Source: Candidatus Melainabacteria bacterium GWA2_34_9 | Lineage (GTDB): Bacteria; Cyanobacteriota; Vampirovibrionia; Gastranaerophilales; UBA9971 | Direction: 5' to 3' | Length of the DNA: 6,465 nt | NCBI GenBank assembly: GCA_001784535.1 | Contig: MFRJ01000030.1 | Location: forward strand, 1-6,465 | Shown: piece after piece, positions 1-5,638 of the stretch | Position numbering within the stretch: the first letter of the stretch is position 1 | Layout: the number at the start of each line of letters is the position of its first letter | Program-made: the position numbers and the translations under genes | The notes under the pieces: generated by a model | What the model was told of the DNA's origin: nothing | Databases searched by the model: none | Seen by the model: the letters and a program-made list of their open reading frames with translations, nothing else

Positions 1-383
1 AAAAATTAGCCATAAAAAATCTTTATGATGCAAACGGAAAATTAACTGAAACAGATACTTTTAATGAAAATGGAAAAATAACTGCAAAAACTTTTTTTGA
101 TGAAAATGGAAAAGCTGTAGTAGAAAATGCAACTTATACCAATTTAGCCAAAACACTTGGTTATACATTAACAGGTAACACAATTAAAGATAAACCGGTA
201 CTTCAACAAAGAGGTAACTCTTTATTTAATGCGGCTGCAAGCATGAATCCGTGGAATTATAAATTTATAATGCCTTTTTTAGCCGCAACATTAGGTGTTC
301 CTCGTTCAGGAAACGCAATATGGGATTGTCAATTAGTAGTAGCTAAAGCACAAAGTATAAAAAATGCTATAACTTCATTATAA
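1..383 (+). CDS. 3' end of a protein with N-terminal NGK repeats (partial, unknown)
   Basis: This is an open frame entering from the left edge (first full codon at position 3) and ending at TAA 381-383, giving 126 visible residues. The visible start holds three tandem units of exactly 12 residues with the pattern [YF]-[DN]-x-N-G-K (YDANGK, FNENGK, FDENGK), with NGK at residues 11-13, 23-25 and 35-37. Such repeats resemble the MORN-variant/YwqK-type antitoxin-like repeats found in many bacterial surface or accessory proteins. After them comes a roughly 85-residue segment without repeats, containing a hydrophobic stretch around FIMPFLAATLGVP and one Cys, and ending in AITSL. I do not recognise a defined family for that part. 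The gene is probably monocistronic, since a strong terminator follows 72 bp later. The N-terminus and any signal peptide lie outside the window. The reading frame is well supported; the function is unknown. Confidence 0.75.
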   Translation, partial: KLAIKNLYDANGKLTETDTFNENGKITAKTFFDENGKAVVENATYTNLAKTLGYTLTGNTIKDKPVLQQRGNSLFNAAASMNPWNYKFIMPFLAATLGVPRSGNAIWDCQLVVAKAQSIKNAITSL

Positions 384-436
384 TAATCTAACAGGTTGGA
401 TAGTTATATCAGAGACTCAGACCATGGATAGATTAT
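383..436. repeat. 8-bp inverted repeat in the 3' untranslated region
   Basis: ATAATCTA (383-390) is the exact reverse complement of TAGATTAT (429-436). The pair encloses 38 bases that contain a partial direct repeat, GGATAGTTATA against GGATAGATTATA. It lies between the stop of the upstream gene and its terminator, so it could fold the end of that transcript. Chance occurrence in AT-rich DNA is possible. Confidence 0.3.
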
Positions 437-454
437 AAAAAGAATCTTAGCAAT

Positions 455-496
455 AAAAAAGGACATACCTTTTATAGTTTGTCCTTTTTTGTTTTT
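455..496 (+). terminator. Rho-independent terminator of the left-edge gene
   Basis: AAAAAAGGACA (455-465) pairs perfectly with TGTCCTTTTTT (480-490) around a 14-base loop. The 3' arm runs into a T-rich tract that continues to 496. It sits 72 bp after the stop codon of the left-edge gene. Because the flanking A and T runs are symmetrical, it could also stop transcription from the opposite strand. Confidence 0.85.
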
Positions 497-551
497 TATA
501 TTTATCTTATACAGTAAAAACTTTAGCCGTTTGGATGTAATCTTTGACCAC

Positions 552-680
552 ATGGATGCACAAAAATATGTTATATTGACTAATGAAAACGTTTTTATAG
601 TCGACTATTCAATCTACAAGCCTCTTTCAAAGGAGGATAATTTTGGTGCGGCTTTTAACATGGCTGTAAACTTAGTTTAA
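552..680 (+). CDS. Doubtful small ORF or gene relic (42 aa from ATG)
   Basis: From ATG 552 a 42-residue frame runs to TAA 678-680. It can be extended upstream to a TTG at 531 or one at 489, giving 63 residues, but the 489 start lies inside the terminator stem and is implausible. No good Shine-Dalgarno precedes any of these starts; the best is a GGAT about 15 bases before 552. The peptide (with YVILTNENVFIVDYS in its middle) has a protein-like hydrophobic and acidic pattern and could be the remnant of a longer gene, but I recognise no family. Its stop overlaps the first palindromic box of the region upstream of pgeF. It may well be non-coding. Confidence 0.22.
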   Translation: MDAQKYVILTNENVFIVDYSIYKPLSKEDNFGAAFNMAVNLV

Positions 681-750
681 GCTTAAATATATCCGGTATA
701 TACTTAGTATATACAAGGTTTTTAAAAAAATTAATATTAAACTTAGTTTA
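667..750. promoter_or_regulatory. Cluster of ACTTAGT-centred palindromes upstream of pgeF (putative operators)
   Basis: TAAACTTAGTTTA occurs twice exactly (667-679 and 738-750). Each copy is an inverted repeat TAAAC-TTA-GTTTA. Between them lies GTATATACTTAGTATATAC (696-714), a perfect inverted repeat of the 8-mer GTATATAC around the same TTA spacer. All three therefore share the core ACTTAGT (670-676, 702-708, 741-747), always in the same orientation. The last copy ends 42 bp before the pgeF start codon, and the first overlaps the stop of the doubtful ORF. Repeated dyads with one core just upstream of a gene suggest operator sites for a dimeric regulator. The regulator is unknown and the role is inferred. 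Confidence 0.4.
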
Positions 751-792
751 TACTGAAGTTTTTGAACTAATAAAGGAATATTTCAAACAAAA

Positions 793-1584
793 ATGTTTTA
801 TTTTCAGGAAAAAAAAGAAGCCAATCTCTATAAATCATCTATTTTTGATGAAGAAAAGATAATTCATTCTTTTACCACAAGAACTGGAGGAAATACGCCT
901 CCCCCTCTTGCCTCTTTTAGTATGGGGACGGCAGAAAACCCTGAACTGATTTCTTATGTTGAAGATAACAGAAAAAAGATCTGCGAAATTCTCGGTGTAA
1001 AATACGAAAACCTGATTATTCCCCAACAAAAACATACTGATAATATAAAAATAGTATCTTCAATTAACGATGATGTTTCAAATTGCGACGGGTTAATCAC
1101 AGAAGTGCCCGAGTTGGTTTTAATGCTTCTTTTTGCTGACTGTGTGCCGGTTATAATTTATGCACCCGACAGGCATGTTATTTCTGTAGTACATGCCGGA
1201 TGGAGAGGAACCGCAAAATCTATTGTTAAAAAAGCTGTTAATATTTTAGACAAAGAATTTCATGCGGATATAAAAAAAATAAAAGCAATTATAGGTCCTG
1301 CCATCGGGCAATGCTGCTATCCTGTTTCAAAGGAAGTTTCGGAGGAACTTATAAATACAATTAAAGAAGATTGTGATAACATATTTACAAGAAATATAAA
1401 TGATAATAACCTTGTTAATGTTGATCTTAAAAAACTTAATGCTCGACAGTTAGAGGACACAGGAGTAATAAATATTGATAAGTCAGATAATTGCACATGT
1501 TGCATGAGTTCAGTATTTTATTCTTATAGAGCCGAAAATGGCAAAACTGGCAGACACGCTGCTATAGCAAGCTTAATTAGGTAA
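793..1584 (+). CDS. pgeF: PgeF/YfiH-family laccase-domain protein (peptidoglycan editing factor, DUF152)
   Basis: The 263-aa product matches the YfiH/PgeF/LACC1 family in length and in its ordered motifs: QQKHTDNI (78-85), FADCVPV (114-120), VVHAGWRGT (132-140), IGPAIGQCCYPVS (167-179) and the C-terminal CTCCMSS...YSYRAENGKTGRHAAIA. H81, C117 and H134 are spaced 36 and 17 residues apart, as are the metal ligands H71/C107/H124 of E. coli YfiH, so the metal site looks intact. In E. coli this cytoplasmic protein helps keep L-Ser out of the peptidoglycan stem by acting on UDP-MurNAc-L-Ser. Homologues act on purine nucleosides (phosphorylase and deaminase activities), and the older names are laccase or polyphenol oxidase. 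ATG 793 is the first possible start after an in-frame TGA at 763. AAAGGA (772-777) lies an unusually long 15 bases upstream, so initiation may be weak. The SEC-C gene follows after 34 bp, probably in one operon. Family call firm; exact substrate inferred. Confidence 0.93.
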   Translation: MFYFQEKKEANLYKSSIFDEEKIIHSFTTRTGGNTPPPLASFSMGTAENPELISYVEDNRKKICEILGVKYENLIIPQQKHTDNIKIVSSINDDVSNCDGLITEVPELVLMLLFADCVPVIIYAPDRHVISVVHAGWRGTAKSIVKKAVNILDKEFHADIKKIKAIIGPAIGQCCYPVSKEVSEELINTIKEDCDNIFTRNINDNNLVNVDLKKLNARQLEDTGVINIDKSDNCTCCMSSVFYSYRAENGKTGRHAAIASLIR

Positions 1585-1618
1585 ATTTAAAAACGGGATT
1601 GATACAAAAGGAGAAAAC

Positions 1619-2881
1619 ATGCCTGTACAGGAGCAAACATCAGATAAGATTTTTAAACTTAACGAAGATTTAAGCAAATTTATTTATGAAGACGAACAGG
1701 TCAGCAAAGAACTTAATGAATATGCAAAAACCTTCAAAAATGGTTTAAGCAGAGATTCTCTTGCTTATTTTATGTTTGATAAAACTCTTGAAAACGGTCA
1801 AAAAGTAATTGATGTTTATCTCAAAAATAATAAAGATTTAACAGCTGAAGATAAAAAAGTCTTAAAAGAATTCAAAAATTCAATTAACTCTGTATTTGAG
1901 ATAAAAAAAGTTCTTAAAGACGGCTTTGAAATGTATAATCTCGTTAATGAAAAAGATTACACAGTAAAAAGCCTGATTAAAATGGTTAATTACAGGGGTG
2001 TGGTTCAAGGAAACTATTTTACTTGCAGGCTGATTTCTTATGAAAAAGAATATCATCTGCTTGTTTTAAATTCTATTTTAAGAACAACGGATAAACAGCA
2101 GGCATATAAAATTGCAGTATCCATGCAGGTAGAAAATCCTGAATCCTTGTACAAAGACAATGCTAAAAAGCTGAAACAGCTTGAAAAAATGGTTAAAGAT
2201 TTAAACGCAAAATTTAATGAATTTTTCCAAAAAGATGAAATTATTACTATAAATCAAAATATAGATGAACTTCTTGGAGCGTTTAACGACTTTGCAGAAG
2301 AAGGAACCAAATCAGAAGATTTAGAAAATATTATTCAGCTTCCCGAAAAATATTCATATTTTAAAATCCAGTCAGATGTTGATCCGTTTGATATGACCGC
2401 GAGAAGGGCTGATACGGAAAAATATGATGTAGGTATAGTTTTTGATCCCGAACTCGGGATTCAGGTGCTTCCTTTTTATGGAACCTTCAGGAAAATTTTT
2501 GAAACAAAAGATTATAAATCCATAACAGGTTATAAAGATTGTATTTCTGATTATTTCCAGAACGGCAAAGTTTCTCCGTTTGTAATTAAAAAAGTATATG
2601 AAGAATATGGAGAAAAGTTTCTAAAAATTGTCCTTGATGTTCTTGAAATAAAAGAAAAAATTACAATGGAAGAACTTTTGCATAAATATAAAGAAGATTT
2701 TTTTGCGTCCAAAAAGTTTTCGTCAACGACAGTACTTTATGCATCAGAAGCATTCACAAGTTTGATGGCTTCTTCTATGGAAATGCAGCTTGAAATGACA
2801 AAAACATCTTCCGGAACTGGCAGAAACGAGCCTTGCCCATGCGGCAGCGGTAAAAAATTCAAGAAATGCTGTGCTAGGTAA
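1619..2881 (+). CDS. SEC-C zinc-motif protein with large uncharacterised N-terminal region
   Basis: The 420-aa product starts at ATG 1619, five bases after AAAAGGAG (1606-1613), a strong ribosome binding site. The last 20 residues form a canonical SEC-C motif (NEPCPCGSGKKFKKCC) with zinc ligands C406, C408, C417 and C418 in CxC-x8-CC spacing, as at the SecA C-terminus, where it binds zinc and SecB or ribosomes. Residues 1-400 are not SecA: there is no Walker motif. They are Lys/Glu-rich and largely helical-looking, with a probable coiled coil around 180-215 (KLKQLEKMVKDLNAKFNEFF). No signal peptide or TM segment is visible, so the protein is probably cytoplasmic. It follows pgeF by 34 bp, suggesting co-transcription. 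Codons 357 to the stop lie in the 527-bp duplicated unit, and this copy is the intact one. The SEC-C call is firm. The protein's function is unknown; a SecB-, ribosome- or protein-binding adaptor role is only inferred from the motif. Confidence 0.9.
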   Translation: MPVQEQTSDKIFKLNEDLSKFIYEDEQVSKELNEYAKTFKNGLSRDSLAYFMFDKTLENGQKVIDVYLKNNKDLTAEDKKVLKEFKNSINSVFEIKKVLKDGFEMYNLVNEKDYTVKSLIKMVNYRGVVQGNYFTCRLISYEKEYHLLVLNSILRTTDKQQAYKIAVSMQVENPESLYKDNAKKLKQLEKMVKDLNAKFNEFFQKDEIITINQNIDELLGAFNDFAEEGTKSEDLENIIQLPEKYSYFKIQSDVDPFDMTARRADTEKYDVGIVFDPELGIQVLPFYGTFRKIFETKDYKSITGYKDCISDYFQNGKVSPFVIKKVYEEYGEKFLKIVLDVLEIKEKITMEELLHKYKEDFFASKKFSSTTVLYASEAFTSLMASSMEMQLEMTKTSSGTGRNEPCPCGSGKKFKKCCAR

Positions 2882-2900
2882 AATTGTATTTGATTTAAAG

Positions 2901-2993
2901 TGTCATCCCGAACTTGATTCGGGATCTGTCCAGCAAACGATTTTAAGCTTTAATTCACAAACGGATAGATGCTGAATCAAGTTCAGCATGACA
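2901..2993. repeat. 93-bp long-hairpin intergenic element (copy A1)
   Basis: TGTCAT (2901-2906) and ATGACA (2988-2993) bound the element. The two 31-base arms, 2901-2931 and 2963-2993, pair colinearly with 26 Watson-Crick pairs and 2 G-T wobbles, including an unbroken 11-bp block GAACTTGATTC/GAATCAAGTTC. They enclose a 31-base loop containing AAGCTT. Each arm is also a small palindrome on its own (TCCCGAA/TTCGGGA on the left, ATGCTGAA/TTCAGCAT on the right). It lies between convergent genes, where it could act as a bidirectional terminator, though no clear T tract follows. It resembles REP/MITE-type dispersed elements that start with GTCAT. Confidence 0.8.
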
Positions 2994-3025
2994 TCATGTG
3001 GATTTAGGTTAATTAATGATTTTAG

Positions 3026-3214
3026 TTAACCAACCTTTTCAGTCGCTTTGTTCTTAAAATAACTATCAATAGAGGTTTTTAGCTTTTCAGTATCAGTTAC
3101 TTCCGGTTTTACTTCTTGCTTAATTTCAGGTGCTGTTTCAGGTGCAGCAGTTTTTTGAGGAACATAAGAATCAAATTGAGCTTTTTTCATTGCAGAATTA
3201 ACTTTTGCATTATA
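3026..3214 (-). pseudogene. Orphan 3' tail of the two-TM protein gene (duplication debris)
   Basis: The segment encodes the same 62 C-terminal residues (from YNAKVNSAMKK to EKVG and the stop) as the intact gene at 3553-4041, but its 5' part is missing because the duplication junction lies at 3214/3215. Across the junction the frame happens to stay open to an ATG at 3280, giving a chimeric 84-aa ORF whose first 22 residues are antisense to the SEC-C tail. No Shine-Dalgarno precedes that ATG, so translation is unlikely. Confidence 0.85.
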
Positions 3215-3408
3215 ATAAAGAAGATTTTTTTGCGTCCAAAAAGTTTTCGTCAACGACAGTACTTTATGCATCAGAAGCATTCACAAGTTTGATGGCTTCT
3301 TCTATGGAAATGCAGCTTGAAATGACAAAAACATCTTCCGGAACTGGCAGAAACGAGCCTTGCCCATGCGGCAGCGGTAAAAAATTCAAGAAATGCTGTG
3401 CTAGGTAA
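3215..3408 (+). pseudogene. Orphan 3' tail of the SEC-C gene (duplication debris)
   Basis: The segment is identical to 2688-2881, the last part of the SEC-C gene, with the complete zinc motif and the stop TAA 3406-3408. The junction keeps the frame open to a TTG at 3205, so a 67-residue ORF ending in an intact SEC-C motif exists on paper. No ribosome binding site or promoter is visible before it. Any transcript from the intact gene would have to pass the hairpin at 2901-2993 and then run against the convergent gene tail. Most likely it is not translated. Confidence 0.85.
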
Positions 3409-3427
3409 AATTGTATTTGATTTAAAG

Positions 3428-3520
3428 TGTCATCCCGAACTTGATTCGGGATCTGTCCAGCAAACGATTTTAAGCTTTAATTCACAAACGGATAGATGCT
3501 GAATCAAGTTCAGCATGACA
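3428..3520. repeat. 93-bp long-hairpin intergenic element (copy A2)
   Basis: This is the exact second copy of the element at 2901-2993, carried by the tandem duplication. It lies 32 bp before the stop codon of the intact minus-strand gene. Confidence 0.8.
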
Positions 3521-3552
3521 TCATGTGGATTTAGGTTAATTAATGATTTTAG

Positions 3553-4041
3553 TTAACCAACCTTTTCAGTCGCTTTGTTCTTAAAATAACTATCAATAGA
3601 GGTTTTTAGCTTTTCAGTATCAGTTACTTCCGGTTTTACTTCTTGCTTAATTTCAGGTGCTGTTTCAGGTGCAGCAGTTTTTTGAGGAACATAAGAATCA
3701 AATTGAGCTTTTTTCATTGCAGAATTAACTTTTGCATTATAAATAGCAGCAGGAAGTGACATCAACGCTGAACCAATGCCGACAGCGCCTGCGATTAACC
3801 ATGATTTGTTTTGTATTGACTGAAGCGGAACTTTTTTTGATACTGCAAATGCGCCAATAGTTGATAGAATAGTCATCAAAACAGGTCCTGTGCAGGCAAC
3901 AGCCATTTCAAATCCGGGACGTACAGGATTTTTAAGCTCAAGCTTATCTTCAGAAGAAAACCCTACAAAACGTTCTTTCTTCTGCGTTATTATATTTCGG
4001 CAAGTTGTATTTAGAGTTACATTTGAAAGCCCTGATAGCAT
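3553..4041 (-). CDS. Small two-TM membrane protein with Pro/Glu/Lys-rich tail (unknown)
   Basis: The 162-aa product starts at ATG 4041-4039, after AAGGAGAG (4053-4046 on the minus strand, four bases away), which fixes the start. Residues 1-44 are soluble-looking, with two early Thr/Asn-rich turns and a basic QKKER. Two hydrophobic segments follow, about 45-68 (AVACTGPVLMTILSTIGAFA) and 81-101 (WLIAGAVGIGSALMSLPAAIY), joined by a short basic loop. The tail from about 104 on is charged, with a Pro/Glu/Lys linker (PETAPEIKQEVKPEV) and a last helix with SIDSYFKNK. A membrane hairpin with a long soluble C-terminus is expected. I know no family for it. The bases coding residues 101-162 lie in the duplicated unit, and the breakpoint falls at the end of the second membrane segment. 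It is convergent with the SEC-C gene and divergent from the AI-2E-type permease. Confidence 0.8.
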   Translation of the reverse strand: MLSGLSNVTLNTTCRNIITQKKERFVGFSSEDKLELKNPVRPGFEMAVACTGPVLMTILSTIGAFAVSKKVPLQSIQNKSWLIAGAVGIGSALMSLPAAIYNAKVNSAMKKAQFDSYVPQKTAAPETAPEIKQEVKPEVTDTEKLKTSIDSYFKNKATEKVG

Positions 4042-4371
4042 TTTTCTCTCCTTGATTTAGTAATTCTAAGAATTTAAAGTTTCTCAAGCTGAAAAATTGC
4101 TAATTTAAGCCACTATCTTTACAAAAGATTTACATAATTTAAACTTGAATCTAATTAACCCGAATTGTTAAATGGGTGAAACCTGCAAGAATAGAAGTAT
4201 TGTCATTCTGAGGGATTTAGCCCGAAGAATCTGTCCACATAAGTATTAAAGCTTAAATCCCAAAAGGGACAGATGTTTCGCTTTGCTCAACATGACAATT
4301 TGAAAAATCATCTGGTAATTCAATCTAACTATGGTAAATTTTAAATAATTAATACAAAAAGGACTTTCATT
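4042..4371. other. 330-bp divergent intergenic region
   Basis: It separates the starts of the minus-strand two-TM gene and the plus-strand permease, so it should hold both promoters. No strong sigma-70 consensus is seen. For the permease, TTGAAA (4300-4305) followed after 18 bases by TCTAAC (4324-4329) is a weak candidate. The terminal ATGACA (4292-4297) of the repeat at 4201-4297 also resembles a -35 box. I see no further gene or RNA in 4054-4200. Confidence 0.5.
4201..4297. repeat. 97-bp long-hairpin intergenic element (copy B, diverged relative of A)
   Basis: It has the same termini as the elements at 2901 and 3428: TGTCAT (4201-4206) and ATGACA (4292-4297). It shares the inner pair ATCTGTCC (4229-4236) / GGACAGAT (4267-4274), here a perfect 8-bp stem, and a 30-base loop with AAGCTT in the middle. 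The arms are 36 and 31 bases, so one arm carries a small insertion, and the sequence between the shared blocks differs (the GTCATTCTGAG...GAAGAATCT type). Shared architecture with diverged arms marks it as another member of one dispersed family. It lies in a divergent promoter region rather than between convergent genes. Confidence 0.75.
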
Positions 4372-5442
4372 ATGAATTCAACTCAAAGTTTTAATATTTT
4401 TAAAAATCTTTTGCTTTATACTTTCGTCATTCTTATAGGAGTTTTAATTTATAAACTTCAATTTATTGCCATATTGTTTTTTGCGGCATTCATTGTAGCA
4501 AGCGCTATCGATCCGCTGATAAATCTTTTAAGCAAAAAAATGCCCCGAAATATTGCAGTAATAGCAGTTGCAATAATCGGACTTATTTTAATATCAATAT
4601 TTTTAGTGCCGTTTATAAATATTTTAATAGCCCAGACTTTGGCTTTTCTAAAAGAAGCTCCTGCATATTGGGAAAAATTAGTTTCTTTTATCTCTCAAAC
4701 AAAAGATAAAGGCGCAATAGGAATTATAAGCTCATTCGGACTTAGTAAATGGGTTGTATATGCACAACACATTGGCGTGTTGCCCAGCATGACTCAAATT
4801 ATGACATTTGCTTCAACCCTTGGTCAAAATGTTTTATCAAGCTCAATCGACCTGACAAAAAGTTTTTTAACGTCAATAATGTTTATTTTTACAATGGCAA
4901 TGCTGACTTTATTTATGCTGGTTGACAAAAATTATTTAAAGGACAAAGTTTTAAGCTTTTTTCCTCAAAAAAATAGAGAAAAAACCACAGCAATATTGCG
5001 CATAATTTCTAAAAAAGTCGGCGGTTATGTGATAAGTCAGGTAATTGTTATGTCGGCAGTATTCATCCTTGTAAGTCTCGGACTTTTTCTTGTAAAAGTT
5101 GAATTTGCCATGATTCTTGGAGTTCTTGCAGCACTTCTGGAGCTAATTCCTGTTATTGGACCAATAACTACAACTGTTGTAATTGGTCTTGTAGCACTGG
5201 CTCAAAAACCAATTCTTGCGATATTTGCACTTATTACTTACGGCATTATTCAATGGCTTATAGATAATGTGATAAGACCATTTGTAGTAGCAAAATTTCT
5301 TAAAATGCACCCGCTTACTTTTATATTTTCTCTTTTTGCAGGCGGAACTTTTTTTGGTGTCACCGGTTTACTTCTTGCGCCACCTGCTGTTGCCGCAGTT
5401 TGCGTGCTTATAGATGAACTTTACCTGAATAAAATTAAATAA
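4372..5442 (+). CDS. AI-2E/PerM-family membrane permease
   Basis: The 356-aa product starts at ATG 4372, eight bases after AAAAAGGA (4356-4363). It has the size and plan of the AI-2E transporter family (PF01594, formerly UPF0118; relatives TqsA, PerM, YtvI). Hydrophobic segments lie at about 13-50 (two), 60-85, 160-185, 215-242, 243-270, 278-298 and 312-345, with a soluble amphipathic region at about 90-155 between the third and fourth. Family signatures are ELIPVIGP (257-264), the conserved Asn/Pro stretch DNVIRPFVVAKFLKMHPL (298-315), and the Gly-rich end FAGGTFFGVTGLLLAPP (322-338). Family members have been linked to autoinducer-2 export and to Na+/H+ exchange, among other substrates, so the substrate cannot be read from the sequence. 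It is transcribed alone, divergent from the two-TM gene and convergent with the 58-aa gene 19 bp downstream. Family call firm. Confidence 0.93.
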   Translation: MNSTQSFNIFKNLLLYTFVILIGVLIYKLQFIAILFFAAFIVASAIDPLINLLSKKMPRNIAVIAVAIIGLILISIFLVPFINILIAQTLAFLKEAPAYWEKLVSFISQTKDKGAIGIISSFGLSKWVVYAQHIGVLPSMTQIMTFASTLGQNVLSSSIDLTKSFLTSIMFIFTMAMLTLFMLVDKNYLKDKVLSFFPQKNREKTTAILRIISKKVGGYVISQVIVMSAVFILVSLGLFLVKVEFAMILGVLAALLELIPVIGPITTTVVIGLVALAQKPILAIFALITYGIIQWLIDNVIRPFVVAKFLKMHPLTFIFSLFAGGTFFGVTGLLLAPPAVAAVCVLIDELYLNKIK

Positions 5443-5461
5443 ATTTTATTCTTAAAAAATA

Positions 5462-5638
5462 CTACCTAAAATCTTCGGGAAGGTAAAAATTATTTTTCTT
5501 AAGTGCAAGCCTTACTTCATCGTAAGTGTAATCTTTGCAATTGCATTTTTGCTGATACATGGAAATTACCATCAAAACATCGTCAACGGAAAGCTTTATC
5601 ATCCTTCTTCCATTATCATTCTCAATAATTAACGCCAT
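5462..5638 (-). CDS. 58-aa small protein with CNC motif (unknown)
   Basis: On the minus strand ATG 5638-5636 opens a 58-codon frame ending at TAG 5464-5462. A GAGGT (5653-5649) lies 10 bases upstream, a modest ribosome binding site. The peptide starts MALIIENDNGRRMIKLSVDD, has a central KCNCKDYTYDEVRLALKK with two Cys (C32, C34), and ends FYLPEDFR. It is soluble and has no signal peptide or TM segment. The alternation of hydrophobic and charged residues and the absence of runs look like a folded mini-domain (strand-helix-helix). The Cys pair alone is too small for a mononuclear zinc site unless it dimerises. It converges on the permease gene with a 19-bp gap and no clear terminator between them. 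I do not recognise the family. Confidence 0.7.
   Translation of the reverse strand: MALIIENDNGRRMIKLSVDDVLMVISMYQQKCNCKDYTYDEVRLALKKNNFYLPEDFR

Larger units (their letters stand above)
2688..3742. repeat. Perfect 527-bp tandem duplication
   Basis: Bases 2688-3214 are repeated without any difference I could find at 3215-3741, and one further matching base (A 3742) marks the junction overlap. Outside this span identity stops at once: 2687 T against 3214 A, and 3216 T against 3743 A. The unit holds the last 64 codons of the SEC-C gene, a 93-bp hairpin element, and the last 62 codons of the convergent minus-strand gene. Because the breakpoints fall inside two convergent genes, each gene keeps one complete copy (SEC-C from the left unit, membrane protein from the right unit), and two orphan tails are left around the junction. 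Perfect identity implies a very recent event or an assembly error. Confidence 0.97.

Noticed and set aside
384..454. tRNA or known small RNA between the left-edge gene and its terminator
   Set aside because: No cloverleaf, T-loop or anticodon arm could be fitted; only a weak 8-bp inverted repeat is present.
835..1035. 66-codon minus-strand frame opposite pgeF
   Set aside because: It is antisense to a well-supported gene, has no ribosome binding site, and its composition follows from the pgeF codons.
1317..1505. 62-codon minus-strand frame opposite pgeF
   Set aside because: Shadow of the conserved 3' part of pgeF; no start signals and a Ser/Leu-rich antisense composition.
2901..3520. CRISPR-like array from repeated palindromic units
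   Set aside because: The two units are 527 bp apart because of the tandem duplication, and the region between them is gene sequence. There are no regular short spacers.
2688..3742. Insertion sequence or composite transposon as the cause of the repeat
   Set aside because: No transposase, terminal inverted repeats or target duplication at the ends 2688 or 3742. The ends are inside coding sequence and share one base only.
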